From contig JACKBL010000004.1 of NCBI GenBank assembly GCA_020634515.1, forward strand, positions 565,096 through 629,095: a DNA stretch of 64,000 bases. Reading direction: 5' to 3'. Positions within the stretch are counted from its first letter, which is position 1. Every line of letters begins with the position of its first letter. The position numbers and the translations under genes were made by a program. The stretch is from Ardenticatenales bacterium (GTDB taxonomy: Bacteria; Chloroflexota; Anaerolineae; Promineifilales; Promineifilaceae). This document shows positions 8,440 through 17,105 of the stretch, piece after piece. Below the pieces are notes generated by a model that saw only the letters and a program-made list of their open reading frames with translations, was not told the DNA's origin and searched no databases.

Positions 8440-10290
8440 TCATTGTTCCGTTACCCAATCCGTCACCAGTTCCTCCAGGATGGGGAAGGGCACGCTGCCG
8501 TTTTGCAGGATGAGGTCATGGAAGGCGGCGATGTCGAAGGCGCCGCCGAGCGCGGTTTGCGCCTGGTCGCGCAGGCGCAGCAGGGTGAGCTGCCCCACTT
8601 TGTACGTCACGGCCTGCCCGGGCCAGACGATGTACCGCTCCACCTCGCCGACGGCCACGCTTTCCGGCCAGTTCATCGTCTGCACAAAGTAGTCAATGGC
8701 CTGCTGCCGCGTCCAGCCCTGGGCGTGAATGCCCGTGTCCAGCACGAGGCGCACGGCGCGGAACAACTCCGCCTGTAGGCGACCATAATCCCCATACGGG
8801 TCGTCTGTGTAGACGCCATAATCCGCCGCCAGCCGCTCCGCATAGAGCGCCCATCCCTCGGCGAAGCCCGTGAGGACGGTGGCGCGGCGAAAGGTAGGTA
8901 GGCTGGTCTCCTCCACCTGAATAGACAACTGGAAGTGATGGCCGGGCACGCCTTCGTGGTAGGCCAGCGTGGGCAGTTCCACGAAAGAGATGAAGCGCCC
9001 CTGGGATAGGTTGGCGGAGAAGTAGCCGGGACGGGAGCCATCAACGGGCGGGGCGTTGTAGTAGGCGAGGGAGCCGCCACCGCGAAAATCGGGGACGGGC
9101 ACGATTTGCAGCGCCGCCCGTGGGCGCAGGTTAAACGCGGCGTCCATCTTGGCCATGCCCCGGTCCATCGCCGACTGGTAAGCGGCAATCGCCGCGTCGC
9201 GGTCTGCCTGGGAAGCGATGGAGATGCCGCCGCCGGCCTGGTACATCTGCCCCGTGCCCCGCACCAGGTCGGTGGAGAAGCCTTGCGCCACCAGCAGGTC
9301 GCGCATTTCTTCCTGGATGCGGGCCACTTCTTGCAGGCCGAGCGCGTGAATCTCGGCGGCGGTGAGGTCCGTGCTGGTGTGATGGCGCAAGGCGTAGGCG
9401 TAGTAGGCGTCACCGTTGGGCAGCTTCCAGACGCCATCGTCGGTGGTGGCCTGCTGGCGCAGCTCGCGCAAGGTGGCGGCGAGGCGATCATAGGCGGGAT
9501 ACACGGTGTTTTCTACCTCCGCCAGCGCGGCGGCGGCGATGGTTTCCTTGTCGGCGGCGCTGATGTTGTCCAATTCTTGCAAGCGGCGGTGGAATTCGGC
9601 GTAGAAAAGGCTCTGCGCGGCGGGCTGCCCGGTGATGCTGCCCATTTCCGCCAGCACGCGGTCAAAAACGAATCGGGGTGGAATCATGCCGGCATCCGCG
9701 CGTACCCCCAAAGCAACGATAGCCTGGTCGAATTTGACGCCTACCTGCGCCAAACGGGCAACGTAATCTTGCGCGTCTGGCAAATGCCGTAGTGGGTGAA
9801 CATAAGCCATGAACGTGGGCAGGCTGTTCTGGATGCCGAACACCTGGTTGACGGGATAATCATGGAGGGCAAAGTCGTGACCACGCACCTGATCATCCAG
9901 CAGCCAGATGTAAATGTCGCGGGAAACGCGCTGCGCGGGGGTGAGCGTGGCGGGATCCAACGCTTGGAGACGGGCCAGATTGCCGGCAGCAAGCTGATAC
10001 GTTTCCTCCTGATAAGCGGGGGAGACGTTGGTCAATTCGTCCTGGGGAATGCCAAAGGCATCGGCGAGGCCCAGTTCCGTGGCCCATTCGGGATCACGGC
10101 GCAGCATTTGGGCGAAGATTTGCGCGAAGAGGGCGTCCGGGTCGAGGGCGTCCCACTGCTCCGGGGACACGGGCGTGACGGGGGCCAGCGTGGCGGCGGG
10201 CGTGGGCGCGGTGGTGGGGGTGATGGGTGGGGAAGCGCGGCAGGCAACCAGAACGAGGAGTAAGGCAAGGAGGGTGAAATACCGTTTCAT
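8440..10290 (-). CDS. DUF885 family lipoprotein, putative metallopeptidase-like
   Basis: 616 residues from ATG 10290, with GGAGG about 5 bases upstream; the frame extends to 10344 but skips this start. The first residues (MKRYFTLLALLLVLVAC) are a lipoprotein signal with Cys17, followed by a Thr/Pro/Ala-rich linker. The rest matches DUF885: NVSPAYQEETYQLAAGNLARLQ, then LPTLAYHEGVPGHHFQLS, which carries the hallmark HEGxPGHH, and GWALYAERLAADYG. The HE..HH arrangement suggests a gluzincin-like zinc hydrolase, but the activity of this family is mostly unassigned. It is transcribed divergently from the FBPase gene. Confidence 0.88.
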   Translation of the reverse strand: MKRYFTLLALLLVLVACRASPPITPTTAPTPAATLAPVTPVSPEQWDALDPDALFAQIFAQMLRRDPEWATELGLADAFGIPQDELTNVSPAYQEETYQLAAGNLARLQALDPATLTPAQRVSRDIYIWLLDDQVRGHDFALHDYPVNQVFGIQNSLPTFMAYVHPLRHLPDAQDYVARLAQVGVKFDQAIVALGVRADAGMIPPRFVFDRVLAEMGSITGQPAAQSLFYAEFHRRLQELDNISAADKETIAAAALAEVENTVYPAYDRLAATLRELRQQATTDDGVWKLPNGDAYYAYALRHHTSTDLTAAEIHALGLQEVARIQEEMRDLLVAQGFSTDLVRGTGQMYQAGGGISIASQADRDAAIAAYQSAMDRGMAKMDAAFNLRPRAALQIVPVPDFRGGGSLAYYNAPPVDGSRPGYFSANLSQGRFISFVELPTLAYHEGVPGHHFQLSIQVEETSLPTFRRATVLTGFAEGWALYAERLAADYGVYTDDPYGDYGRLQAELFRAVRLVLDTGIHAQGWTRQQAIDYFVQTMNWPESVAVGEVERYIVWPGQAVTYKVGQLTLLRLRDQAQTALGGAFDIAAFHDLILQNGSVPFPILEELVTDWVTEQ

Positions 10291-10352
10291 GGGAACCTCC
10301 GTGGGTGAGGACCGGCGCAGAAATGATGTTCCTGATGCCGGCACGCCATTCC

Positions 10353-10379
10353 TGGCAACGGTCCGGTTTATGCTATTAT
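10353..10379 (+). promoter_or_regulatory. Candidate promoter of the FBPase gene
   Basis: TGCTATTAT at 10371-10379 fits an extended -10 element (TGn then TATTAT), 45 bases before the ATG at 10425. The -35 is weak: TGGCAA at 10353 with a 15-base spacer. A sequence-only guess. Confidence 0.35.
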
Positions 10380-10424
10380 ACAGGCATCTGGCCCGGGATT
10401 TCCAGACACAACGAAGGAAAGCAC

Positions 10425-12377
10425 ATGGAAGAACGAGAACGACATTACCTGCAACTGCTGGCGCGACAGTATCCCTCTATTCAAGCGGCGGCCACGGAGA
10501 TCATCAACCAAACGGCCAATTTGCAGTTACCCAAAGGAACGGAACACTTCCTGTCCGACATCCACGGGGAGTATGAGGCGTTCCGCCACGTCCTGCGCAG
10601 CGGGTCGGGGTCGATCAAACGCAAGATTGACGAGCACTTTGGCAACGAATTGACGGAACTGGCGCGGCGGCATCTGGCAACCCTCATCTACTACCCGGAG
10701 CAGGCCTTATCGCACGAACTGCGGGGCGTTTCCGACGCGGGCGAATGGTATCGTATCACGTTGTTTCGGCTCATTCGCCTCTGCCGCGTGGTTTCTTCTA
10801 AGTATACGCGGGGGATGTTGCGGGCGGCGATGCCGGCACATTTCGCCGCCACCATCGAAGAACTCCTCCACGAACAGGAAGGAATCGAAAACAAACACGA
10901 GTATTACCAGACCATCATTGACACCATCATCGACACCGGCCAGGGACGCACCTTCATCACCGCCCTGGCCTACCTGATCCAGCGATTGGCGATTGCCCGT
11001 CTGCACATCATCGGCGACATCTACGACCGCGGGCCGGGGGCGCACAACATCATGGACACCCTCATGGCCTACCATTCGCTGGACATCCAATGGGGCAATC
11101 ATGACATTGTGTGGATGGGGGCCGCCGGCGGCAGCGAAGCGTGCATCGCCAACGTCATCCGCATCGGCTTGCGCTACGGGAACATGGAAACCCTGGAAAA
11201 CGGGTACGCCATCAGCATGTTGCCCCTCGCCTCCTTTGCCGTGGACGTTTACGGCCACGACGACTGCGCCCTGTTTCACCCGCAACTCGCCAACGCGGCG
11301 GAGTACACGGAAAACGAACTACGGCTGATGGCCCAAATGCACAAGGCCATCACCATCATCCAACTCAAACTGGAAGCGCACATCATCCGGCGGCGGTCCC
11401 ACTACCGCATGGAAAACCGCCTCCTGCTGGACAAGCTGGACCTGGAACGAGGCGTCGTCGTCCTGGACGGTCAGGAACACCCGCTGCTGGACAGCCATTT
11501 TCCCACCATCGACCCGCAAGACCCCTACGCCCTCACCGCGCGCGAAGAGATGGTCATGGAGCGACTGCGGCTCTCCTTCGCCAACAGCGAACGGCTGCAG
11601 AAGCACATCCGCTTCCTCTACAGCAAAGGCAGCATGTACCTCGTCTATAACGGCAACCTCCTCTACCACGGCTGCATCCCCATGCACCACGACGGCTCCT
11701 TCTGGGTTTTCCGCACTGAGGGGCAGGAATTCACCGTCCAATCGTATATGGATCGCTTCGACATGCTGGCGCGGCAGGGCTACTTCGCCGACGACCCCGC
11801 GCAAAAGCAGTATGGCCTGGACGCCATGTGGTATCTCTGGAGCGGCTCCCACTCCCCCTTGTTCGGCAAAGACAAGATGGCGACTTTTGAACGATATTTC
11901 ATCGCCGACAAGGCCACGCACAAAGAAAGCATGAATCCATATTACCAGTTCCGCGACCGGGAAGAGACGGCGCGGCGCATTCTGGCACACTTTGGCCTGG
12001 ACCCGGAAACGGGGCACATCATCAATGGGCACGTGCCGGTGAAGGTGCGAAAAGGAGAAAGCCCGATCAAGGCCGGCGGCAAGCTGCTCGTCATTGATGG
12101 CGGATTTGCGCGGGCATACCAGAAGGAAACGGGAATTGCCGGTTACACGCTCATTTTCAACTCCTACGGGCTGATGCTGGCCTCGCACGAGCCATTTGAG
12201 TCCACGCAGAAGGCGATTGACGAAGCGCGAGACATCCATTCCAAAACCAGCATCCTGGAAGCGAACACGACGCGGCTGCGGGTGAAGGATACGGATGAGG
12301 GCCGGGCGGCGCGGCGGCACATCGCGGACTTGCGGGCGCTGCTAGAAGCGTATCGCGGCGGGGTGCTCAAGGGTTAA
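10425..12377 (+). CDS. fbp: Fructose-1,6-bisphosphatase class III
   Basis: 650 residues from ATG 10425, preceded by GAAGGAAAG; the frame is open upstream to 10305, but that part crosses the promoter region. It is full length for the Bacillus-type class III enzyme and begins MEERERHYLQLLARQYPSIQ. Calcineurin-like metal-binding blocks are seen in order: FLSDIHGEYEAF, IIGDIYDRGPGAHNIMD, WGNHDIVWMGAAGG. Later family blocks are LFGKDKMATFERYFI and HIINGHVPVKVRKGESPIKA. It hydrolyses fructose-1,6-bisphosphate to fructose-6-phosphate in gluconeogenesis. With tkt, rpe and gntK elsewhere in the window, it serves hexose and pentose phosphate interconversion. Confidence 0.93.
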   Translation: MEERERHYLQLLARQYPSIQAAATEIINQTANLQLPKGTEHFLSDIHGEYEAFRHVLRSGSGSIKRKIDEHFGNELTELARRHLATLIYYPEQALSHELRGVSDAGEWYRITLFRLIRLCRVVSSKYTRGMLRAAMPAHFAATIEELLHEQEGIENKHEYYQTIIDTIIDTGQGRTFITALAYLIQRLAIARLHIIGDIYDRGPGAHNIMDTLMAYHSLDIQWGNHDIVWMGAAGGSEACIANVIRIGLRYGNMETLENGYAISMLPLASFAVDVYGHDDCALFHPQLANAAEYTENELRLMAQMHKAITIIQLKLEAHIIRRRSHYRMENRLLLDKLDLERGVVVLDGQEHPLLDSHFPTIDPQDPYALTAREEMVMERLRLSFANSERLQKHIRFLYSKGSMYLVYNGNLLYHGCIPMHHDGSFWVFRTEGQEFTVQSYMDRFDMLARQGYFADDPAQKQYGLDAMWYLWSGSHSPLFGKDKMATFERYFIADKATHKESMNPYYQFRDREETARRILAHFGLDPETGHIINGHVPVKVRKGESPIKAGGKLLVIDGGFARAYQKETGIAGYTLIFNSYGLMLASHEPFESTQKAIDEARDIHSKTSILEANTTRLRVKDTDEGRAARRHIADLRALLEAYRGGVLKG

Positions 12378-12395
12378 GGGCGTACGCTCTCTGGG

Positions 12396-12408
12396 GATTG
12401 GACCAATC
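12396..12408. repeat. GATTGGACCAATC palindrome
   Basis: A 13-base palindrome just before the ribosome-binding site of the next gene. The same core recurs at 26278-26289, and imperfectly at 38407-38419 and 38450-38464. Confidence 0.5.
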
Positions 12409-12428
12409 TAAAAAGGAAAGGAGGTCTA

Positions 12429-12848
12429 ATGATGAACGAGAAAACGCGACAAGACCGGTGGTTTATCTATGTCGTTGCCGCTTTTCAGTCATTTATTGGC
12501 CTGGGCGGAGTGGCCGGTGGTCTGGGATTGGTGTTGGATCCCAGCGGAGACAATTTAGGGCTGCCACTGGCATGGCTGTCCCGGTCACCCTTTGCGGATT
12601 ATCTCATTCCAGGCCTTGTTTTGCTGGTCGTGATCGGCGGGGGCACGCTGCTGGGGGGTATGCTGACACTGCGCCGCCACCGTTATGCGGCGGAAGCGGC
12701 GATGGCGCTGGGCGGGTTGCTGATGTTGTGGATTGTGGCGCAAGTGTGGTGGATTGGCCTCTCCCACTGGCTGCAGCCGGTTTATTTTGCTTTCGGTGTG
12801 GTGGAGTTGAGCCTGGGGCAACGAATGGGGAAGCTGCGTGGTATTTGA
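12429..12848 (+). CDS. Small integral membrane protein, unknown function
   Basis: 139 residues with about four hydrophobic helices: WFIYVVAAFQSFIGLGGVAGG, YLIPGLVLLVVIGGGTLLGG, AAMALGGLLMLWIVAQVWW and a final LQPVYFAFGVVEL. An AAAGGAGG ribosome-binding site precedes the ATG at 12429, so translation is well supported. It follows the FBPase gene by 51 bases and may be co-transcribed. I do not recognise a named family. No catalytic residues stand out. Confidence 0.75.
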   Translation: MMNEKTRQDRWFIYVVAAFQSFIGLGGVAGGLGLVLDPSGDNLGLPLAWLSRSPFADYLIPGLVLLVVIGGGTLLGGMLTLRRHRYAAEAAMALGGLLMLWIVAQVWWIGLSHWLQPVYFAFGVVELSLGQRMGKLRGI

Positions 12849-12890
12849 CGGGTGGCGAATGCGTCCTTGACCCGTTACCGAAAAAGCCTC

Positions 12891-12942
12891 AAGCCAATCC
12901 AGAAAATCATCCCCTTGGACCACTTTTTTTCTGGATTGGCTT
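12891..12942. terminator. Hairpin between convergent genes
   Basis: AAGCCAATCCAGAAA (12891-12905) and TTTCTGGATTGGCTT (12928-12942) are perfect inverted arms separated by 22 bases that include TTTTT. The hairpin sits between the ends of two convergent genes, so it could terminate in both directions. Confidence 0.55.
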
Positions 12943-14357
12943 TAGTCGTTTGCCAGCGGCAGGCCGTGGGCGGTCCACTCAAGTATGCCGCCGCTGAGGT
13001 TGAGGACGTTGGCTGCGCCGCGGGCTTGCAGGATGCTGGCCCCAATAGCGGAGCGGCTGCCGGAGTGGCAGTTGACGAGCAGCGTTTCTCCGTTTACCAG
13101 TTCGTGGGCGCGGTCTGGCAGGTAGCCGAGCATGATGTGGCGCGCGCCGGGGATGTGGCCTTCATCCCACTCCGATTGGGCGCGCACGTCTATGACTTTT
13201 ATTTGCCCGCGCAGCACCCGGTCGGCAATGTGGTCGGCGCTAACGGGTTGGTAGGATTGCACGGGATGGCCCATATCGCGCCATTGGGCGATGATGGCGG
13301 TGGGGAAGTAGCCGGCGACGTTGTCCAGGCCGATGTAGGTCAGACTGCCTACGGCGTCGGCGAGGGCGTCGGCGTCGGCAATCAGGTAGAAGGGGTCGTG
13401 GTAGTTGAGCAGCCAGCCGGCCCATTCGGCGAGGTCGGCGAGGGGGATGTTGAGGGTTCCGGGGATGTGTGCGGCGGCAAAGGCGTCGGCGGCGCGGGTG
13501 TCGATGATGGGGGTGTTGGCGTGGAGGAGATGGGGGAGGGTGGATGCCGGCATTTCCCCCACATCCAACATCCCACCCAAAATCCGCGGCCCTTCCTTAT
13601 TCACCCGCTTCATCATCGCAAAATAAGTCGGCGGCTCCGGCTGCCCCTCCAACAGCATATGCACAAACGCCTCCTCATCCTCATACCCCAACGCCGCGTT
13701 AAACAACTTCTCATACCCCACCGTACTGGAGGGAACCGATCCCAACCCCTTGCCACAGGCGCTGCCCGCCCCATGCGCCGGCCACACCTGCACATAATCC
13801 GGCAACTGCCGGAACCGACGCAGCGAGTGAAACATCTGCCGCGCCCCCAAAACCGACGTATTGGCAATACCCGCCGCCTTTTCCAACAGATCAGGCCGCC
13901 CCACGGCCCCCACAAAGACAAAGTCCCCCGTGAATATGCCCATCGGCCTGTCCGCGCCCGCCGTATCCGTGAGCAGGAAGGAGATGTGTTCCGGCGTATG
14001 GCCGGGCGTGTGCATCACCTCCAGGCGAATGTTGCCCACCATGAACGTGTCGCCATCGCGCAAAAGTTGATGCGCGTATTCCTGCACATACTGGTACTTC
14101 CAATCCGCGCCCCCCTCATCCGACACATACAGCCGCGCCCCCACGCGCGCCGCCAACTCCCGCGCGCCGGACACATAATCAGCGTGGATGTGTGTCTCCG
14201 CCACACCCACCAGCCGCATCTCCTCACGCTCCGCCGCACGCAGATATATCTCTACGTCGCGCCCCGGATCAACGATAAGCGCCTCACCGGTGGCCTGGCA
14301 GCCAACCATGTAGGAAGCGTGCGCGAGTTGTTGGTTGTAGAAGTATTTGAGCAGCAT
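12942..14357 (-). CDS. MBL-fold hydrolase with two rhodanese domains (persulfide-dioxygenase-like)
   Basis: 471 residues from ATG 14357 (MLLKYFYNQQLAHASYMVGC). The N-terminal metallo-beta-lactamase fold has THIHADYVSG (His56, His58, Asp60; Tyr at the next position where many members have His), HTPGHTPEHI and FTGDFVFVGAVGRPDL. This is the ETHE1/mono-iron style site. The first rhodanese domain (residues about 260-345) lacks an active-site Cys. The second ends with VNCHSGSRSAIGAS, a normal CxSGxRS sulfur-transfer loop. Likely role: oxidation or transfer of persulfide sulfur. A small membrane-peptide gene lies 55 bases upstream on the same strand. TGCCGGCA at 13545 marks a strong composition switch inside the gene. 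Confidence 0.88.
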   Translation of the reverse strand: MLLKYFYNQQLAHASYMVGCQATGEALIVDPGRDVEIYLRAAEREEMRLVGVAETHIHADYVSGARELAARVGARLYVSDEGGADWKYQYVQEYAHQLLRDGDTFMVGNIRLEVMHTPGHTPEHISFLLTDTAGADRPMGIFTGDFVFVGAVGRPDLLEKAAGIANTSVLGARQMFHSLRRFRQLPDYVQVWPAHGAGSACGKGLGSVPSSTVGYEKLFNAALGYEDEEAFVHMLLEGQPEPPTYFAMMKRVNKEGPRILGGMLDVGEMPASTLPHLLHANTPIIDTRAADAFAAAHIPGTLNIPLADLAEWAGWLLNYHDPFYLIADADALADAVGSLTYIGLDNVAGYFPTAIIAQWRDMGHPVQSYQPVSADHIADRVLRGQIKVIDVRAQSEWDEGHIPGARHIMLGYLPDRAHELVNGETLLVNCHSGSRSAIGASILQARGAANVLNLSGGILEWTAHGLPLAND

Positions 14358-14411
14358 GGAAGAACTCCTGCAAGAAACTTCCCGCAAAACGGTTTCCGGG
14401 AAGGGGGGTCG

Positions 14412-14567
14412 TTAACGGAGGACGCGCAGCAACAAGAGCATGAGAAACATCATCAGCAGAACAAAGCCGCAGCCAAAGCAGCCAGGACCGCGCCGGCGCC
14501 ACATGCCCGGACGAGCCCAGGCGCGCCGCGCCCATCGTCTTCTACGCCAATAGAGTCTGTTACGCAT
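14412..14567 (-). CDS. Tiny Arg-rich single-pass membrane peptide
   Basis: About 51 residues from ATG 14567 (an adjacent ATG at 14570 is possible). The front is very basic (MRNRLYWRRRRWARRAWARP), then GCFGCGF, then a Leu/Met-rich hydrophobic helix ending LLLLRVLR. A GGGGAT stretch lies 5-10 bases before the start. It lies 54 bases upstream of the MBL/rhodanese gene in the same direction, consistent with an operon. The basic-front, hydrophobic-end pattern is gene-like, but I know no family for it. Confidence 0.45.
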   Translation of the reverse strand: MRNRLYWRRRRWARRAWARPGMWRRRGPGCFGCGFVLLMMFLMLLLLRVLR

Positions 14568-14862
14568 CATGATTATCCCCATGAAAGACAGTGGATAGAG
14601 GTCAGTGGTAAAAAGCGGTCGGTCGGCGATGCGCCAGCCTATCGATAAATTGTGGCGCAATTGGCTTCTTCCGCCCACTTTTTGCTTATTTTCTTTTAGC
14701 TACGCCTTAACAGGGTGACATTGGATGGCCACTCCGTCGCTTATCCTCCCTTCCTTTGACATGGCAGGCGAAGTCGGGCAAAATGGACTGGCATTCGTTG
14801 CTTCACGCGCGACCTATGTCGCCGCGACAAGGCCGATGGTCATTTATAAGGATGGTTTCGTC

Positions 14863-16254
14863 ATGTTCCGTAACGGCGCCTTCATCAGCAAAGTAACGCT
14901 TTTCATTTTATTAGTGGCCGTCGTCCTGGCCGGGAGCGGGTGGCTGATGTACACAGCCATGCGCAGGCTAACCGCGTCGCCATCTCTGGATGAACAACTG
15001 CGGACGGTTTTGGTTGATGCCGGCATTTCTCCCCTCGACACCGGCCCGGCCCCCGACCCCGCCAAAGTCCAACTTGGCGAAGCCCTCTTCTTCGACAAAG
15101 AACTCAGCGGCAACCGCGACATCTCCTGCGCCACCTGCCACCACCCCCTCCTGCACACCGGCGACAGCCTCTCCATCTCCTTTGGCACGGGCGGGCAAGG
15201 CCTGGGCACAGCCCGCGTCATGGGCGACGGGCGCGCCCTCGTCCCGCGCAACGCCACGGAAATCTTCAACCGCGGCGCCGTTGAGTGGAACCAACTCTTC
15301 TGGGATGGGCGCGTCTCCGGCAGCCCCGCCGCCGGTTTCGTCACGCCCGCGGGCGACGCCCTCCCCCCCGGCCTGGACAGCGTGCTGGCGGCGCAGGCGA
15401 TGTTCCCCGTCACCTCTCAAGATGAAATGCGCGGCACACAGGGGGATTATGCCGGCAACGGCCAGATCAACGAAATCGCCCTGCTGGACGCCGACGACCT
15501 CCCCGCCATCTGGAAAGCCCTCATGTTCCGCCTCCTGGCCATCCCTGAATACGACACCCTCTTCCAGGCCGCCTACCCCGACATCCCCCGTGACCAACTC
15601 GGCTTCCAACACGCCGCCAACGCCATCGCCGCCTACGAAATCGCCACCTACACCTTCCTCGACAGCCCCTGGGACCGCTACGTCGCCGGCGACACAACCG
15701 CCATCTCCAACGAAGCCAAAGCCGGCGCGCTCCTCTTCTATGGCGAAGCCGACTGCGCCCGCTGCCACCGCGGCAACCTGCTCACCGACCAGCAATACTA
15801 CAACATCGGCGTGCCCCAATTAGGCCCGGGCAAGAAAAACGAAGAAGGATACGACTTTGGCCGCTACCTGGAAACCAACGCTCCGCAAGACCTCTTCGCT
15901 TTCCGCACGCCCCCGCTGCGCAATGTCGCCCTCACCGGCCCCTGGATGCACAACGGAGCGTATCGCTCACTAGAAGATGCGGTACGCCATCATCTGGACC
16001 CGGTCGCCTATCTGCGCAACTACAACGAAAGCCAACTCATGCCCATTCTACAGGCCACCTGCAAAGAAGATGAGGCCACCATCCAGGCGCTCTTAAACGG
16101 CCTGGACCCACTCGTCGCCACGCCCAAGCAGCTATCCGACACGCAGGTGCGGCAGTTAATGGCCTTCCTCTACGCCCTCACCTCCCCCTCCGCCCTGGAT
16201 CAGACCGCCGCCGTGCCAGAGAACGTCCCCAGTGGCCTATCCGTAAATGATTAG
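14863..16254 (+). CDS. Di-heme cytochrome c peroxidase (CcpA/MauG family)
   Basis: 463 residues with start at ATG 14863 (MFRNGAFISKVTLFILLVAV), an N-terminal membrane or signal helix; the frame extends 46 codons upstream without clear reason. Two covalent haem motifs are present: SCATCH (Cys89, Cys92, His93) and DCARCH (Cys298, Cys301, His302). Family blocks LGEALFFDKELSGNRDISCA and FRTPPLRNVALTGPWMHNGA are clear. It reduces hydrogen peroxide with electrons from a c-type cytochrome, or oxidises a protein side chain in MauG-like members. Location is extracytoplasmic. No partner gene adjoins it. Confidence 0.9.
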   Translation: MFRNGAFISKVTLFILLVAVVLAGSGWLMYTAMRRLTASPSLDEQLRTVLVDAGISPLDTGPAPDPAKVQLGEALFFDKELSGNRDISCATCHHPLLHTGDSLSISFGTGGQGLGTARVMGDGRALVPRNATEIFNRGAVEWNQLFWDGRVSGSPAAGFVTPAGDALPPGLDSVLAAQAMFPVTSQDEMRGTQGDYAGNGQINEIALLDADDLPAIWKALMFRLLAIPEYDTLFQAAYPDIPRDQLGFQHAANAIAAYEIATYTFLDSPWDRYVAGDTTAISNEAKAGALLFYGEADCARCHRGNLLTDQQYYNIGVPQLGPGKKNEEGYDFGRYLETNAPQDLFAFRTPPLRNVALTGPWMHNGAYRSLEDAVRHHLDPVAYLRNYNESQLMPILQATCKEDEATIQALLNGLDPLVATPKQLSDTQVRQLMAFLYALTSPSALDQTAAVPENVPSGLSVND

Positions 16255-16750
16255 GGTTCGTGCAAAATTGGCTTTGGACTATCCAACAAGCAAGAAACCT
16301 CCCGGCACATCCGTTATTTCCCATCAGGCGGATTGAACCCATCCGTCCGATTACCCATCTCGGACTATGGTCCTATACGCACGCCATAAATCCGTGCGTA
16401 AAATGGATTGCGTTACACTGCTCGATGCCAATGACTACATTCTTGTGGGCCGAACCTTCTGCCTGGCCTGACATCTGGAAACTGGAATACAAACGGTCAC
16501 AAATCACATAGATAATGCCGATCTAGTTCTCTCCGCGTCATTCCGTGCCTGGCTGCGTCCCGGTTCACGCTTTTGCTGAATTTCACGAGGACTTTACGGA
16601 ATTTTCCCCGTTTTTCGCCATAATGTAGGTATCGTGCAACTACTCATCATCCAAAGGTGCGACACACGCATGAACACCGTTTTCGTCATGCGGCACTCTG
16701 CAAAAATGCGTCACCTGGTATAGACACGGCAGATAGACATAGGAGAGATA
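16255..16750. other. 496-bp intergenic region
   Basis: No convincing gene. An 84-codon frame at 16260-16511 has no ribosome-binding site and no recognisable features. The last 150 bases are more A+T-rich and should hold the promoter of the MbtH-like gene. CATAAT at 16619 is a possible -10, with poor -35 support. Confidence 0.4.
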
Positions 16751-16957
16751 ATGTTTCGTGGTAAGAGCAAGCAATTCAAGGTTGTGAAAAACGATCGGGG
16801 AGAATATGCTGTCTGGCACGCGGATGCGGGACAATCAGCCAAATGGGATGAAACGGGTTGGGTGGGGTCGGTGGAAGAATGCCGGCAATTCGTCGAATCT
16901 CGCCGTTTTGCCGGCAAAACCCTGTTTGCCTCCCTGGCCGCGAAAACCAATCGCTAA
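16751..16957 (+). CDS. Orphan MbtH-like small protein
   Basis: 68 residues with AGGAGAGATA just before the ATG. The central part, FKVVKNDRGEYAVW then GWVGSVEECRQFVE, follows the MbtH layout F.VV.N.EGQYS.W....GW...G...EC..Y+E. The usual WP proline and the W.DMRP end block are missing. MbtH proteins chaperone adenylation domains of non-ribosomal peptide synthetases, but no such synthetase lies in this window. It may be a divergent relative with another role. A rho-independent terminator follows within 30 bases, so it is a single-gene transcript. Confidence 0.6.
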   Translation: MFRGKSKQFKVVKNDRGEYAVWHADAGQSAKWDETGWVGSVEECRQFVESRRFAGKTLFASLAAKTNR

Positions 16958-16985
16958 TCCCCCTCCTCAGTCACCTTCACGTAAG

Positions 16986-17011
16986 AGATAGCTCGGTGAG
17001 CTATCTTTTTT
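16986..17011 (+). terminator. Rho-independent terminator of the MbtH-like gene
   Basis: AGATAGCTC (16986-16994), a 3-base loop, GAGCTATCT, then a run of T to 17011. A perfect 9-bp stem. Confidence 0.9.
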
Positions 17012-17020
17012 GTTTTCAGG

Positions 17021-17094
17021 CCACTGGCGTTTTTGGCGTGGCGGCTCCAGTCAGCCCACAGGGCCGATCACCCTATGTGGATTTCGCCACACCC
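17021..17094. repeat. Intergenic dispersed repeat, copy B
   Basis: Shares with 1343-1440 the blocks CACTGGCGTTTTTGGCG, AGCCCACA, CCGATCACCC and TGGATTTCGCCA, without the central insert of that copy. It lies between the terminator of the MbtH-like gene and the end of the giant TPR gene. Confidence 0.6.
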
Positions 17095-17105
17095 CAATCG
17101 TTCCC

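Noticed and set aside
12852..14648. 598-codon plus-strand frame over the MBL/rhodanese gene
   Set aside because: It covers a clear enzyme on the other strand and shows no motifs; the start overlaps an intergenic hairpin.
16260..16511. 84-codon frame after the peroxidase gene
   Set aside because: No ribosome-binding site, no signal peptide and no recognisable family.
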